Below, in pieces: positions 1 through 5,090 of a stretch of 5,090 nucleotides of DNA. The translations under genes and the position numbers were made by a program. Each line of letters opens with the position of its first letter. Positions within the stretch are counted from its first letter, which is position 1. The stretch comes from Anaerolineae bacterium (GTDB taxonomy: Bacteria > Chloroflexota > Anaerolineae > Promineifilales > Promineifilaceae). The stretch spans positions 1-5,090 of the forward strand of contig JANQGC010000177.1 in assembly GCA_028277515.1 (NCBI GenBank). Reading direction: 5' to 3'. Under the pieces are notes generated by a model. It had not been told where the DNA came from. It searched no databases and worked only from the letters and a program-made list of their open reading frames with translations.

Positions 1-1680
1 GGCTGTATTATTGCTGAAGGTCGATTGGGTTACGGTAATAAGTGACCCAAAATCAACATATATCCCGCCACCATCTACCGTTGTCGTGTTGGCATCAAAG
101 GTGCTGAAGGAAACAACGGCAGAGCCGTCGTTATAAAGACCACCTCCCCCGGGATTACCGGTACTATTATTGGCGTTGATGGCCGCGTGGGTCAGGGTGA
201 GCCAACCATTGTTGCGAATACCGGCTCCAAAGTTGTTATTACCCCGGGTGATGATGATGTTTTGCATGGTCACATCGCTCTCCGGGTCAATGTCAAACGG
301 CCGCACACCCGCAATATCCTGGCCGTCGACGGCATACCCCTGCCCGTTGAGAAGCAAGTCGATGCCGACCGTCCCGTTGTTGATCGGTGTTGTAGATGAT
401 GTGAGATCAATGGCGGCGCCCAGGTAGATCGCATAACTGCCAGGGGTGGTCAAGGCATTGAAACAAAGGATTGCCGTGTTCAGTTCAGCTTCATTGAGAA
501 CGGTCACCGGGAAAGCAGGACAGACAACAGCCTCCGTGCCCTCATAAGCGCCCATATCGACAGTCCCGCCGACGATGCGCGGGAAGCCCATGCCCCGTTG
601 GTCGAAGTTCAGCCCGGCAGCCAGGGCGTTGCTGCCATTGTTGATAGCCGGGCTGGCGGCGGTCACAGCGCCGCTAAGGTCAAGCAGGGCGTGGGTGAGG
701 GTTGCTCCGCCGTTGTCGGCCAGGGGTCCCAACAAGGCATTCTGGCCGATGACATTGCCATCAACGCCATCCGTCGCGCCGCAGGCAGCTCCCCCGGTGT
801 CCTTGATGAGCGTGAAGTCAATATCGATGGTCGATCCGGCCTGATTGTCACAATCATTCCCCAGGGTATTGGCCACAATGCTGTTGCGCAAAATCATCTG
901 GGAATTGCCCAGATTGAAGATACCTTCAGCAGTGTTGCGGTTTATCGTGCTGTTACTGATAATGGCCAGGCTGCCATTAGAATTGTAAACGCCGGTGCGG
1001 CCATTGCCGCTCACGGTGCTGTTGCTCATCGTCAGCGCACCCCTGCTGAAGATTCCTTCATCTTCATTGTTACTGATGGTGCTGCTGATAACCGTCAGCG
1101 GACCTCTAGAAAGTATTCCGATAGCCCCGTTGGAACTGATGGTGCTGTGGCTAACGAAAAAGGTGCCACTGCTGCCAAAGGGGTGAAGAAGTCCGGAAAA
1201 TGCGTTGTCTTGAATGGTGCTGCCGGTCAGGGTTATATTGCGCCGGGGGAGAATGCCGTATGAACTGCTGCCGGTGATGGTCAGGTCGTTGACGGCCAGT
1301 GAGGTCGCTGACGCATTGCTTGTATCGAATGTTGCGCCGACTTGATCGCCGTCCAGGGTATGGCCATTGCCTTCGACGATTAGTTCAACGGTCGGATCAG
1401 CGTTTGTGAGTTGGGTCATATCGGCCGTTAAGGTGATGTCGGCCATGAATGCAATGGTAAAAACACAGGGGCCGGTTTCAGCATTAAAAGCCACCATGGC
1501 CGCGTTCAGATCGGCCTCAGTGGCCACATTCGTTGTTCCCCCGCAGCTCGCCTGTGCCGGGCTGGTTTGCCACAATAGCATACCGAGTACCAGGAGCGGC
1601 AGTAATAAGGGGATTAAGAGATAAGTGGAACGTCGTGGATGGGGATTAATTTCCTGGTTAGGAGGGATTTTTGGTTTCAT
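1..1680 (-). CDS. Secreted right-handed beta-helix protein with choice-of-anchor-Q-like module (3' partial)
   Basis: Reading the minus strand from the ATG at 1680-1678 gives 560 sense codons to the left edge with no stop; the 3' end is outside the window. An in-frame TAA at 1701-1699 and no other start between fix this ATG. Residues 1-44 look like a signal peptide: a long basic n-region with R16R17, a very hydrophobic core (LLIPLLLPLLVLGMLLW, 21-37) and an AQA site before S45. Residues about 129-275 carry beta-helix coils of about 22 residues with recurring 'STIS.N...GI.S.G.LT' turns. Residues 322-380 hold DNGGATLTHALL, SPAINNG, FDQRGMGFPRIV and VDMGAYE, typical of the choice-of-anchor-Q end of CSLREA/pectate-lyase-fold surface proteins, although a CSLREA motif itself is absent. 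From about 386 a second, related module begins (LNEAELNTAI, NGQGYAVDG, GAGIRNNGWLTLTHA). No polysaccharide-lyase catalytic residues are recognisable. An adhesin-like or envelope role is inferred. Confidence 0.88.
   Translation of the reverse strand, partial: MKPKIPPNQEINPHPRRSTYLLIPLLLPLLVLGMLLWQTSPAQASCGGTTNVATEADLNAAMVAFNAETGPCVFTIAFMADITLTADMTQLTNADPTVELIVEGNGHTLDGDQVGATFDTSNASATSLAVNDLTITGSSSYGILPRRNITLTGSTIQDNAFSGLLHPFGSSGTFFVSHSTISSNGAIGILSRGPLTVISSTISNNEDEGIFSRGALTMSNSTVSGNGRTGVYNSNGSLAIISNSTINRNTAEGIFNLGNSQMILRNSIVANTLGNDCDNQAGSTIDIDFTLIKDTGGAACGATDGVDGNVIGQNALLGPLADNGGATLTHALLDLSGAVTAASPAINNGSNALAAGLNFDQRGMGFPRIVGGTVDMGAYEGTEAVVCPAFPVTVLNEAELNTAILCFNALTTPGSYAIYLGAAIDLTSSTTPINNGTVGIDLLLNGQGYAVDGQDIAGVRPFDIDPESDVTMQNIIITRGNNNFGAGIRNNGWLTLTHAAINANNSTGNPGGGGLYNDGSAVVSFSTFDANTTTVDGGGIYVDFGSLITVTQSTFSNNTA
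541..717 (-). other. Choice-of-anchor-Q-like module, copy in the beta-helix protein
   Basis: The stretch reads DNGGATLTHALL, then SPAINNGSNALAAG, then FDQRGMGFPRIV and VDMGAYE. This order (DNGG.T.THALL, SPAI..G, DQRG, R, VDxGAYE) is the conserved close of many bacterial surface beta-helix proteins. Here it is internal: a new module starts directly after GAYE. A sister copy lies at 4921..5090 in the neighbouring gene. Confidence 0.75.
856..1296 (-). repeat. Right-handed beta-helix coil repeats
   Basis: Successive coils of about 22 residues align as NITLTGSTIQDN, FFVSHSTISSNGAIGILSRG, LTVISSTISNNEDEGIFSRG, LTMSNSTVSGNGRTGVYNSNG, LAIISNSTINRNTAEGIFNLGN and MILRNSIVANT. The regular S-T-(I/V) strand followed by N-rich turns and G-(I/V) is the signature of a parallel beta-helix. 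The coils are degenerate at DNA level, which points to old duplication rather than recent slippage. Confidence 0.8.
1549..1680 (-). other. Signal peptide of the beta-helix protein
   Basis: The first 44 residues have a charged n-region (K2, K4, R16, R17), a leucine-rich core at 21-37 and small residues at -3/-1 (A42, A44), so signal peptidase I cleavage after AQA is the natural reading. C46 is not in a lipobox because the preceding residues are Q-A-S, so a lipoprotein is unlikely. The twin arginine is followed by S-T-Y rather than a clear Tat consensus, and the core is more hydrophobic than usual for Tat, so Sec export is favoured. Confidence 0.75.
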
Positions 1681-1685
1681 AATAG

Positions 1686-1692
1686 CCTTTTC
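1686..1692 (-). promoter_or_regulatory. Ribosome binding site of the beta-helix gene
   Basis: GAAAAGG ends 5 nt before the ATG at 1680. It is a partial Shine-Dalgarno match at suitable spacing. With the in-frame TAA at 1701-1699 it supports this start. Confidence 0.55.
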
Positions 1693-1695
1693 AAG

Positions 1696-1722
1696 ATTTT
1701 AAAAATTGTTTAGAGATTTCAA
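1696..1722 (-). promoter_or_regulatory. Weak sigma70-like promoter candidate for the beta-helix gene
   Basis: On the minus strand TTGAAA (1722-1717) is followed after 15 nt by TAAAAT (1701-1696), each one or two bases from consensus. The 15-nt spacing is shorter than ideal and the region is generally AT-rich, so such matches occur by chance. Two CTTTAA hexamers 16 nt apart (1744-1739 and 1728-1723) lie just upstream. Separate transcription would fit the hairpin between the genes. Confidence 0.25.
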
Positions 1723-1801
1723 TTAAAGGTCTCATCACTTAAAGCAAATTTATCGTAACAAACTTACGTTGCAACTTATCACCAGGGTTCAAAGTCGGTT
1801 A

Positions 1802-1831
1802 CAGTGTCGCGATTTCACAATCGCGACACTG
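1802..1831 (-). terminator. Perfect 13-bp stem-loop, candidate terminator after the NHL gene
   Basis: CAGTGTCGCGATT (1802-1814) is exactly complementary to 1819-1831 around a 4-nt loop. On the minus strand, the direction of both genes, the loop reads GTGA, a GNRA-type tetraloop; on the plus strand it would be TCAC. The hairpin starts 35 nt after the TAA of the upstream gene. The sequence after it (TAACCGACTTTG) has no clear U-tract, so a classical rho-independent terminator is not assured. An mRNA 3'-end stabiliser, a dispersed intergenic palindrome or a protein-binding site are alternatives. Confidence 0.5.
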
Positions 1832-1866
1832 CCATAATATAAAAATTAGCTATTCTTTGCGTCATT

Positions 1867-4800
1867 TTAATTAGCCGGGTAAGTCAGGGTTCCTGGAGCG
1901 GTCAGGTACACCTGGTAACCTTGTCCAGGGATCATATCCCCAATCTGGTTGATATTGAATTCGGGCCAATAAATTTCGCCTTGATTATTTTTAGCCAGGA
2001 ATAACTCAGAGCTGATCGAGGCCGTCGCCGTGATGATCGGCATGTTAGAGTCGCGCAGATAAGCAATCATGCTCCAGCCGGCCGGTAGATTGAGATCCGT
2101 TGTTTCCGGAATGACTTTTGTACCCAGGACGGCTAAGGTCCCGGCGTTTTCCATATAACATTGATAACCCTCCAGCACACTCCAGTTACCGATATCATTG
2201 ATAGTGAATTCCGGCCAATACGTCAGGCCAGGTCCGTTCTTGCAAAGCAGCAGGTCATCACGCAGCGGAAGGGTAAAGATGGCGTCCATATCCGGATCTT
2301 GGGCGGCGACAAAGGAGGAGATCATATTCCAGCCGCTGTTGAGATTAATGTAGTGCACGTCACCCTGCTCATTGGTGAAGATGCAAGTGACATCCTCCCC
2401 GGCAGCTAAGTTGATACTAACCTGGCTGTCGCCCAGATTGGGCGTCCAACTGCCGGTGTCGCAGGTGATATCCGTTAATGCCCAGCCGGCCGGCAAGGAT
2501 TTTTCTTCAAAGGAGTAGACTCCAGGCAGCAGCGGATCAAATTGGCGCTGTTGGCCATCATCCAGCGAGAAGGAGACCGGCAGTTGGAAATAGAGCAGGA
2601 TTTTATTATTTTCCCGATCAACCACAACAATTTCGTTGTTGCTGTTCACGGCAATCCCTACGGGGTCGACCATCTCACCTATGCCTGCACCCCTTTTGCC
2701 TACTCTGGCAATCAATGTGCCGTTTGTGTCGAATTTTTGCACGTTCGAGTTGATCCCATCGGTCACATAAATATGATCGCTGTTGTCAACAGCGAGGGAA
2801 TTTAGACCTTGGAAATAACCCTTACCGTCGCCACGCTGGCAGGGAAGATCGGCGCTGGTGCAGATTTCAAAAGCATTGGCGCCGGTATCAACACCCCAGC
2901 CCCACGCCTCTACAAAATTGCCGTCGCTGTCGAATATTTGCAGCCGTTCATTATCGCTATCAATAACCAATACCTGGTCACTGCTGTTAACCGCTGTGTC
3001 ATAAATGGCATTAAACTGCCCCGCTCCTCCGCCGTTGATGCCGGCCTGGCAAGTGGGATCAGCGCTGGTACAGATTTCAAAGGCATTGGCGCCGGTTTTG
3101 ACACCCCAACCCCACATACGCTGGAAGACACCGCTGCTATTGAACTTTTGGACACGCTCATTACCCTGATCGGCGACATAAACATTCCCGGCGCTGTCTA
3201 CAGCGACGCCATAAGGAAAATAAAAACCACCTTTTCCATCATTATTTTGACCGGCCTGGCAACTGCTGCTGCAAATTTGATAGGCATCTGCCCCAGTGTC
3301 TACTCCCCAGCCCCACATTTCAATGAAGCTACCATTTTTATCAAAGACTTGTAAGCGATCATTGCTATCATCGGCGATATAAACCCTGCTGCCGTCTATG
3401 GCAATACCAGCCGGTTTTTCAAATGCTGCCTCGGCCGATCCCTGGCTTCCCCAACTGAGTACATGGTTGCCTTGGGCATCGAATTTCTGAATACGGTAGT
3501 TGTCTCCATCAGTAATATAGATGTTGCCTTCATCATCAAAAACTGCATCTGCTGGAAGGTCGAATTCGCCGTTGGCTGATCCTTCCGCTCCCCATTCTTT
3601 ATTGAACAAAACTGTTCCTGCCGGGCCATCGGCCAGGAAATCGAAACCGGTTCCGGCGGCGGGATCGGTGCTTTTCTGTACGGTAATTGATCCGAGTTTG
3701 GTGTTGGTGAAGGTGCAAACGGCCGTTTGATCTGCCTCAAGATTGAGGTCAAGGCCGGTGAGCGCGCTATTAAAGATTTGGGTAGATGAACCCGGTGAAC
3801 AGGAGGCGCTCGTTAGCTGCCAATCCGGGTCTGATTTTTCCCAGATGGTAACCTCGCCTACCGGTAAATCGCTGAAGGTGTCCATTTGCTCGTCATCCAA
3901 ATCAAAACGCAGCAGACGCTGCACAATACTATCAATATCTTCTGAATGGGTTGTAAACAAGGTTTCGTTTTGATCGACAGCGAGACCGAAAATATCTACA
4001 TCTGATAAATTAGGGTTAACTATTTTATCAATCAAAGTGCCGGAGCTGTCGTAAACCATGATTTCCTGGTTAGCATGGAGAACATAAACATTATCATTCC
4101 AATCTGTGGCCAGATTTTCAGGGAAGCTTAAGTCCCCGGCGCCCAATTCTCCCTGGTAGATGCCTAGCGTGTTGAAAACCTGAACGCGATTAGTGGAGGA
4201 ATCGGCAATGTAGATATTTCCCAGGCTATCCGCAGCGATACCCTGGGGAATATCAAACTGGCCGACTCCTGAACCGGAAATACCTGTTAAACAATTCGTT
4301 TCTGAATCTGTACAGACTTCGGGGGCGGCTGTGCCGGTCAGGACGCCATATCCCCAGGTCAGCAAGAAATTACCGGCGGCATCAAATTTTTGGATGCGGT
4401 CATTCCTTGAGTCGGTGACATAAATGTCCCCGGAAGTATCCACCGCTATATAGGTTGGAAAATCGAATTCTCCTTTATCTGAATCAGCACTGCCTGGAAA
4501 ACAACTGCCTGTGCAGATTTCAAAACCGGAACCGCCATCAACACCTTTACCCCACATGCGTTCAAAGACGCCACTGCTGTCAAATTTTTGCACGCGGTGA
4601 TTATTACTATCCGTAACATATACATTGTTATTGCTATCCACAGCAATGCCTGTGGGAAAATTAAATTGGCCTTCAATATTTCCAAGGGAGCCCCAAACGG
4701 CGATGGGTATCAACTTGTTATCAAACTTGATAATACGATTGCTGCCTCGATCAACAACATAAACATTGCCCAGGGAATCAACGGCCACGCCGCGATAGAA

Positions 4801-5090
4801 TGTGTTATTGTTCGATTCGACGTTGGCCGTTGAAGCCAGGCGGATATTAAAGCCTGTGCCGGCGGCAGGATTCGTTTCTTTGATGATCTTGACATCACCG
4901 AAATCATAATCGATGGAAAACTCATAGGCGCCGATATCGACCGTTGAATCGACGATGCGCGGGAAGCCGGGGCCGCGCTGGTCCGTGGTTAACTGGCTGC
5001 CGCCAGGGCCATTGGCCAGGCTGTTATCGCCGGCATTGATCGCATTGCTTAAAGGTAGCAAGGCGTGGGTGAGGGTTGGCCCGCCATTAT
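1867..5090 (-). CDS. Large secreted modular protein: beta-helix end, two NHL propellers nested in prealbumin-like sandwiches, tandem C-terminal repeat (5' partial)
   Basis: The frame is open from the right edge (first whole codon 5088-5086) to a TAA at 1869-1867, about 1073 codons. The first start-like codon is a TTG at 5061, but it lies inside a conserved DNGGPTLTHALL motif, so the real start is upstream of the window. Residues are counted from 5061. Residues 1-47 end a choice-of-anchor-Q-like module (TTDQRGPGFPRIV, VDIGAYE). Residues 55-73 (KETNPAAGTGFN) and 385-453 (FDLDDEQ to CTFTN) look like two halves of one prealbumin-like sandwich, separated by a six-bladed NHL propeller (about 88-386). 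The arrangement repeats with 457-475 (STDPAAGTGFDF), a second propeller (about 485-826) and 829-897 (SFSLDDGQ to CIFTN). Two GWNMISS/YWPEF repeats close the protein (905-1064). There is no LPxTG motif, terminal membrane helix or catalytic motif. NHL propellers usually bind proteins, nucleic acids or glycans; an extracellular binding or structural role is inferred. The exact function is unknown. Confidence 0.9.
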   Translation of the reverse strand, partial: NGGPTLTHALLPLSNAINAGDNSLANGPGGSQLTTDQRGPGFPRIVDSTVDIGAYEFSIDYDFGDVKIIKETNPAAGTGFNIRLASTANVESNNNTFYRGVAVDSLGNVYVVDRGSNRIIKFDNKLIPIAVWGSLGNIEGQFNFPTGIAVDSNNNVYVTDSNNHRVQKFDSSGVFERMWGKGVDGGSGFEICTGSCFPGSADSDKGEFDFPTYIAVDTSGDIYVTDSRNDRIQKFDAAGNFLLTWGYGVLTGTAAPEVCTDSETNCLTGISGSGVGQFDIPQGIAADSLGNIYIADSSTNRVQVFNTLGIYQGELGAGDLSFPENLATDWNDNVYVLHANQEIMVYDSSGTLIDKIVNPNLSDVDIFGLAVDQNETLFTTHSEDIDSIVQRLLRFDLDDEQMDTFSDLPVGEVTIWEKSDPDWQLTSASCSPGSSTQIFNSALTGLDLNLEADQTAVCTFTNTKLGSITVQKSTDPAAGTGFDFLADGPAGTVLFNKEWGAEGSANGEFDLPADAVFDDEGNIYITDGDNYRIQKFDAQGNHVLSWGSQGSAEAAFEKPAGIAIDGSRVYIADDSNDRLQVFDKNGSFIEMWGWGVDTGADAYQICSSSCQAGQNNDGKGGFYFPYGVAVDSAGNVYVADQGNERVQKFNSSGVFQRMWGWGVKTGANAFEICTSADPTCQAGINGGGAGQFNAIYDTAVNSSDQVLVIDSDNERLQIFDSDGNFVEAWGWGVDTGANAFEICTSADLPCQRGDGKGYFQGLNSLAVDNSDHIYVTDGINSNVQKFDTNGTLIARVGKRGAGIGEMVDPVGIAVNSNNEIVVVDRENNKILLYFQLPVSFSLDDGQQRQFDPLLPGVYSFEEKSLPAGWALTDITCDTGSWTPNLGDSQVSINLAAGEDVTCIFTNEQGDVHYINLNSGWNMISSFVAAQDPDMDAIFTLPLRDDLLLCKNGPGLTYWPEFTINDIGNWSVLEGYQCYMENAGTLAVLGTKVIPETTDLNLPAGWSMIAYLRDSNMPIITATASISSELFLAKNNQGEIYWPEFNINQIGDMIPGQGYQVYLTAPGTLTYPAN
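1870..2349 (-). repeat. Tandem C-terminal GWNMISS / YWPEF domain
   Basis: Two copies of about 76 residues occupy 2349-2122 and 2100-1870. They share 'LN(S/P)(A/G)GW(N/S)MI', a KN(G/N).G...YWPEF.IN(D/Q)IG core and GYQ(C/V)Y followed by GTL. Similar 'GWN(L/M)IS... YWP... GY.(V/I)Y' segments occur at the ends of secreted proteins in several environmental phyla. There is no hydrophobic tail or sortase signal, so if this domain anchors or sorts the protein it does so by another route. That role is inference. Confidence 0.7.
2584..3609 (-). repeat. NHL beta-propeller 2 (six blades)
   Basis: Blades begin near ADAVFDDEGNIYITD, AGIAIDGSRVYIAD, YGVAVDSAGNVYVAD, YDTAVNSSDQVLVID, NSLAVDNSDHIYVTD and VGIAVNSNNEIVVVD. 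An initial strand, FNKEWGAEGSANGEF, may close the ring with the last blade. Blades 2, 3 and 4 have WGWGV inserts with cysteine pairs (QICSSSC; EICTSADPTC; EICTSADLPC). It is better conserved internally than propeller 1. After the last blade the chain returns to the sandwich at SFSLDDGQ. Confidence 0.87.
2852..3115 (-). repeat. Near-identical DNA copies of an NHL blade insert
   Basis: Bases 2852-2905 and 3062-3115 align without gaps at a 210-nt (70-codon) offset with about six mismatches in 54 positions. They encode the WGWGV.TGANAFEICTSAD segments of blades 3 and 4 of the second propeller. A third, more diverged copy lies around 3250-3315. The similarity at nucleotide level indicates a comparatively recent in-frame blade duplication or conversion. 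Confidence 0.8.
3904..4800 (-). repeat. NHL beta-propeller 1 (six blades)
   Basis: Six blades follow the pattern 'P.GIAVDS.GN(V/I)Y(V/I)(T/A)DS.N.R(V/I)QKFD..G': they begin near RGVAVDSLGNVYVVD, TGIAVDSNNNVYVTD, TYIAVDTSGDIYVTD, QGIAADSLGNIYIAD, ENLATDWNDNVYVLH and FGLAVDQNETLFTTH. Blades 5 and 6 are the most degenerate. Blades 2 and 3 carry long WG(K/Y)GV inserts with cysteine pairs (EICTGSC; EVCTDSETNC). The last blade runs straight into the second half of the surrounding sandwich (FDLDDEQ). Confidence 0.85.
4921..5090 (-). other. Choice-of-anchor-Q-like module, copy in the NHL protein (cut by the window edge)
   Basis: The codons read NGGPTLTHALLPLSNAINAG, then TTDQRGPGFPRIV, then VDIGAYEF. 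The motif order matches the copy at 541..717, implying that the part of this gene beyond the right edge probably also encodes beta-helix coils. As in the other gene, the protein continues past GAYE, here into a prealbumin-like segment. Confidence 0.75.

Noticed and set aside
598..1263. Plus-strand open frame of 221 codons
   Set aside because: It is exactly antisense to the beta-helix coils of the minus-strand gene. The minus frame has a signal peptide, a Shine-Dalgarno-like site and recognisable family motifs; this frame has no such support and its length follows from the repetitive codon content.
1618..1680. Tat signal or lipoprotein signal in the beta-helix protein
   Set aside because: R16R17 is not followed by a hydrophobic-hydrophobic-K pattern, the core is too hydrophobic for a typical Tat signal, and C46 lacks a lipobox.
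1720..1745. GTGATGAG on the minus strand, reminiscent of a hammerhead ribozyme core
   Set aside because: The companion GAAA core and cleavage-site helices are not present at the required positions.
1754..1775. Small inverted repeats in the spacer (CGTAA/TTACG around 5 nt, and GTTGCAAC)
   Set aside because: Stems of only 4-5 bp in AT-rich DNA are expected by chance, and no known riboswitch or operator consensus is matched.
2809..3354. Plus-strand open frame of 181 codons with repeated GAGINTPAP-like segments
   Set aside because: The repeats are the reverse complement of the WGWGV blade inserts of the NHL protein, so the apparent periodicity is inherited from the real gene.
5059..5061. TTG at 5061 as the start codon of the NHL protein
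   Set aside because: The codons before it still encode the conserved NGGPTLTHA motif and the frame is open to the window edge. No signal peptide follows, so this is an internal leucine.
1..5090. CRISPR array, insertion sequence, tRNA or phage-like elements
   Set aside because: The repeated sequences all translate as in-frame protein repeats. No spaced direct-repeat array, terminal inverted repeats with a transposase, or cloverleaf sequence was found.

Overview
The window looks like bacterial DNA of moderate GC content. It holds two large genes for secreted or surface proteins, both on the minus strand and each running off one edge of the window. No tRNA, rRNA, CRISPR array, transposase or metabolic gene is visible. 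The module mix is: right-handed beta-helix coils closed by a 'DQRG...R...DxGAYE' motif, six-bladed NHL propellers with WGWGV/Cys-pair inserts, and prealbumin-like 'KxTxPAAGTGFDF ... C(T/I)FTN' sandwiches. This combination is familiar from environmental Chloroflexota (Anaerolineae-like) genomes, so that phylum is my best guess. It is an inference from domain style, not a proven assignment.

Layout, in the direction of transcription (right to left): (1) 5090-1867 is the 3' part of a long gene whose true start lies beyond the right edge. It encodes the end of a beta-helix/choice-of-anchor-Q-like module, then two successive units in which a six-bladed NHL propeller sits inside a prealbumin-like sandwich, then a tandem 'GWNMISS ... 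YWPEF.IN.IG ... GYQ.Y' C-terminal domain. (2) 1866-1681 is an AT-rich spacer holding a perfect 13-bp hairpin with a GTGA loop, then a weak promoter-like sequence and a Shine-Dalgarno-like GAAAAGG. (3) 1680-1 is the 5' part of a second gene: signal peptide, one complete beta-helix module ending in DMGAYE, and the start of a second similar module that continues past the left edge. This gene is a 560-codon uninterrupted frame with neither an internal stop nor its natural stop in the window, so it is easily missed by finders that require both ends.

The two genes share the 'DNGG(A/P)TLTHALL ... DQRG.GFPRIV..TVD(M/I)GAYE' module, including 17-19 nt stretches identical at DNA level, so they are related modular paralogues arranged head to tail. 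Both are probably exported. No enzymatic active site is recognisable in either, so adhesion, binding or an envelope-structural role is the reasonable expectation. The most unusual point is the repeated nesting of a beta-propeller inside a prealbumin-like sandwich in the upstream gene.
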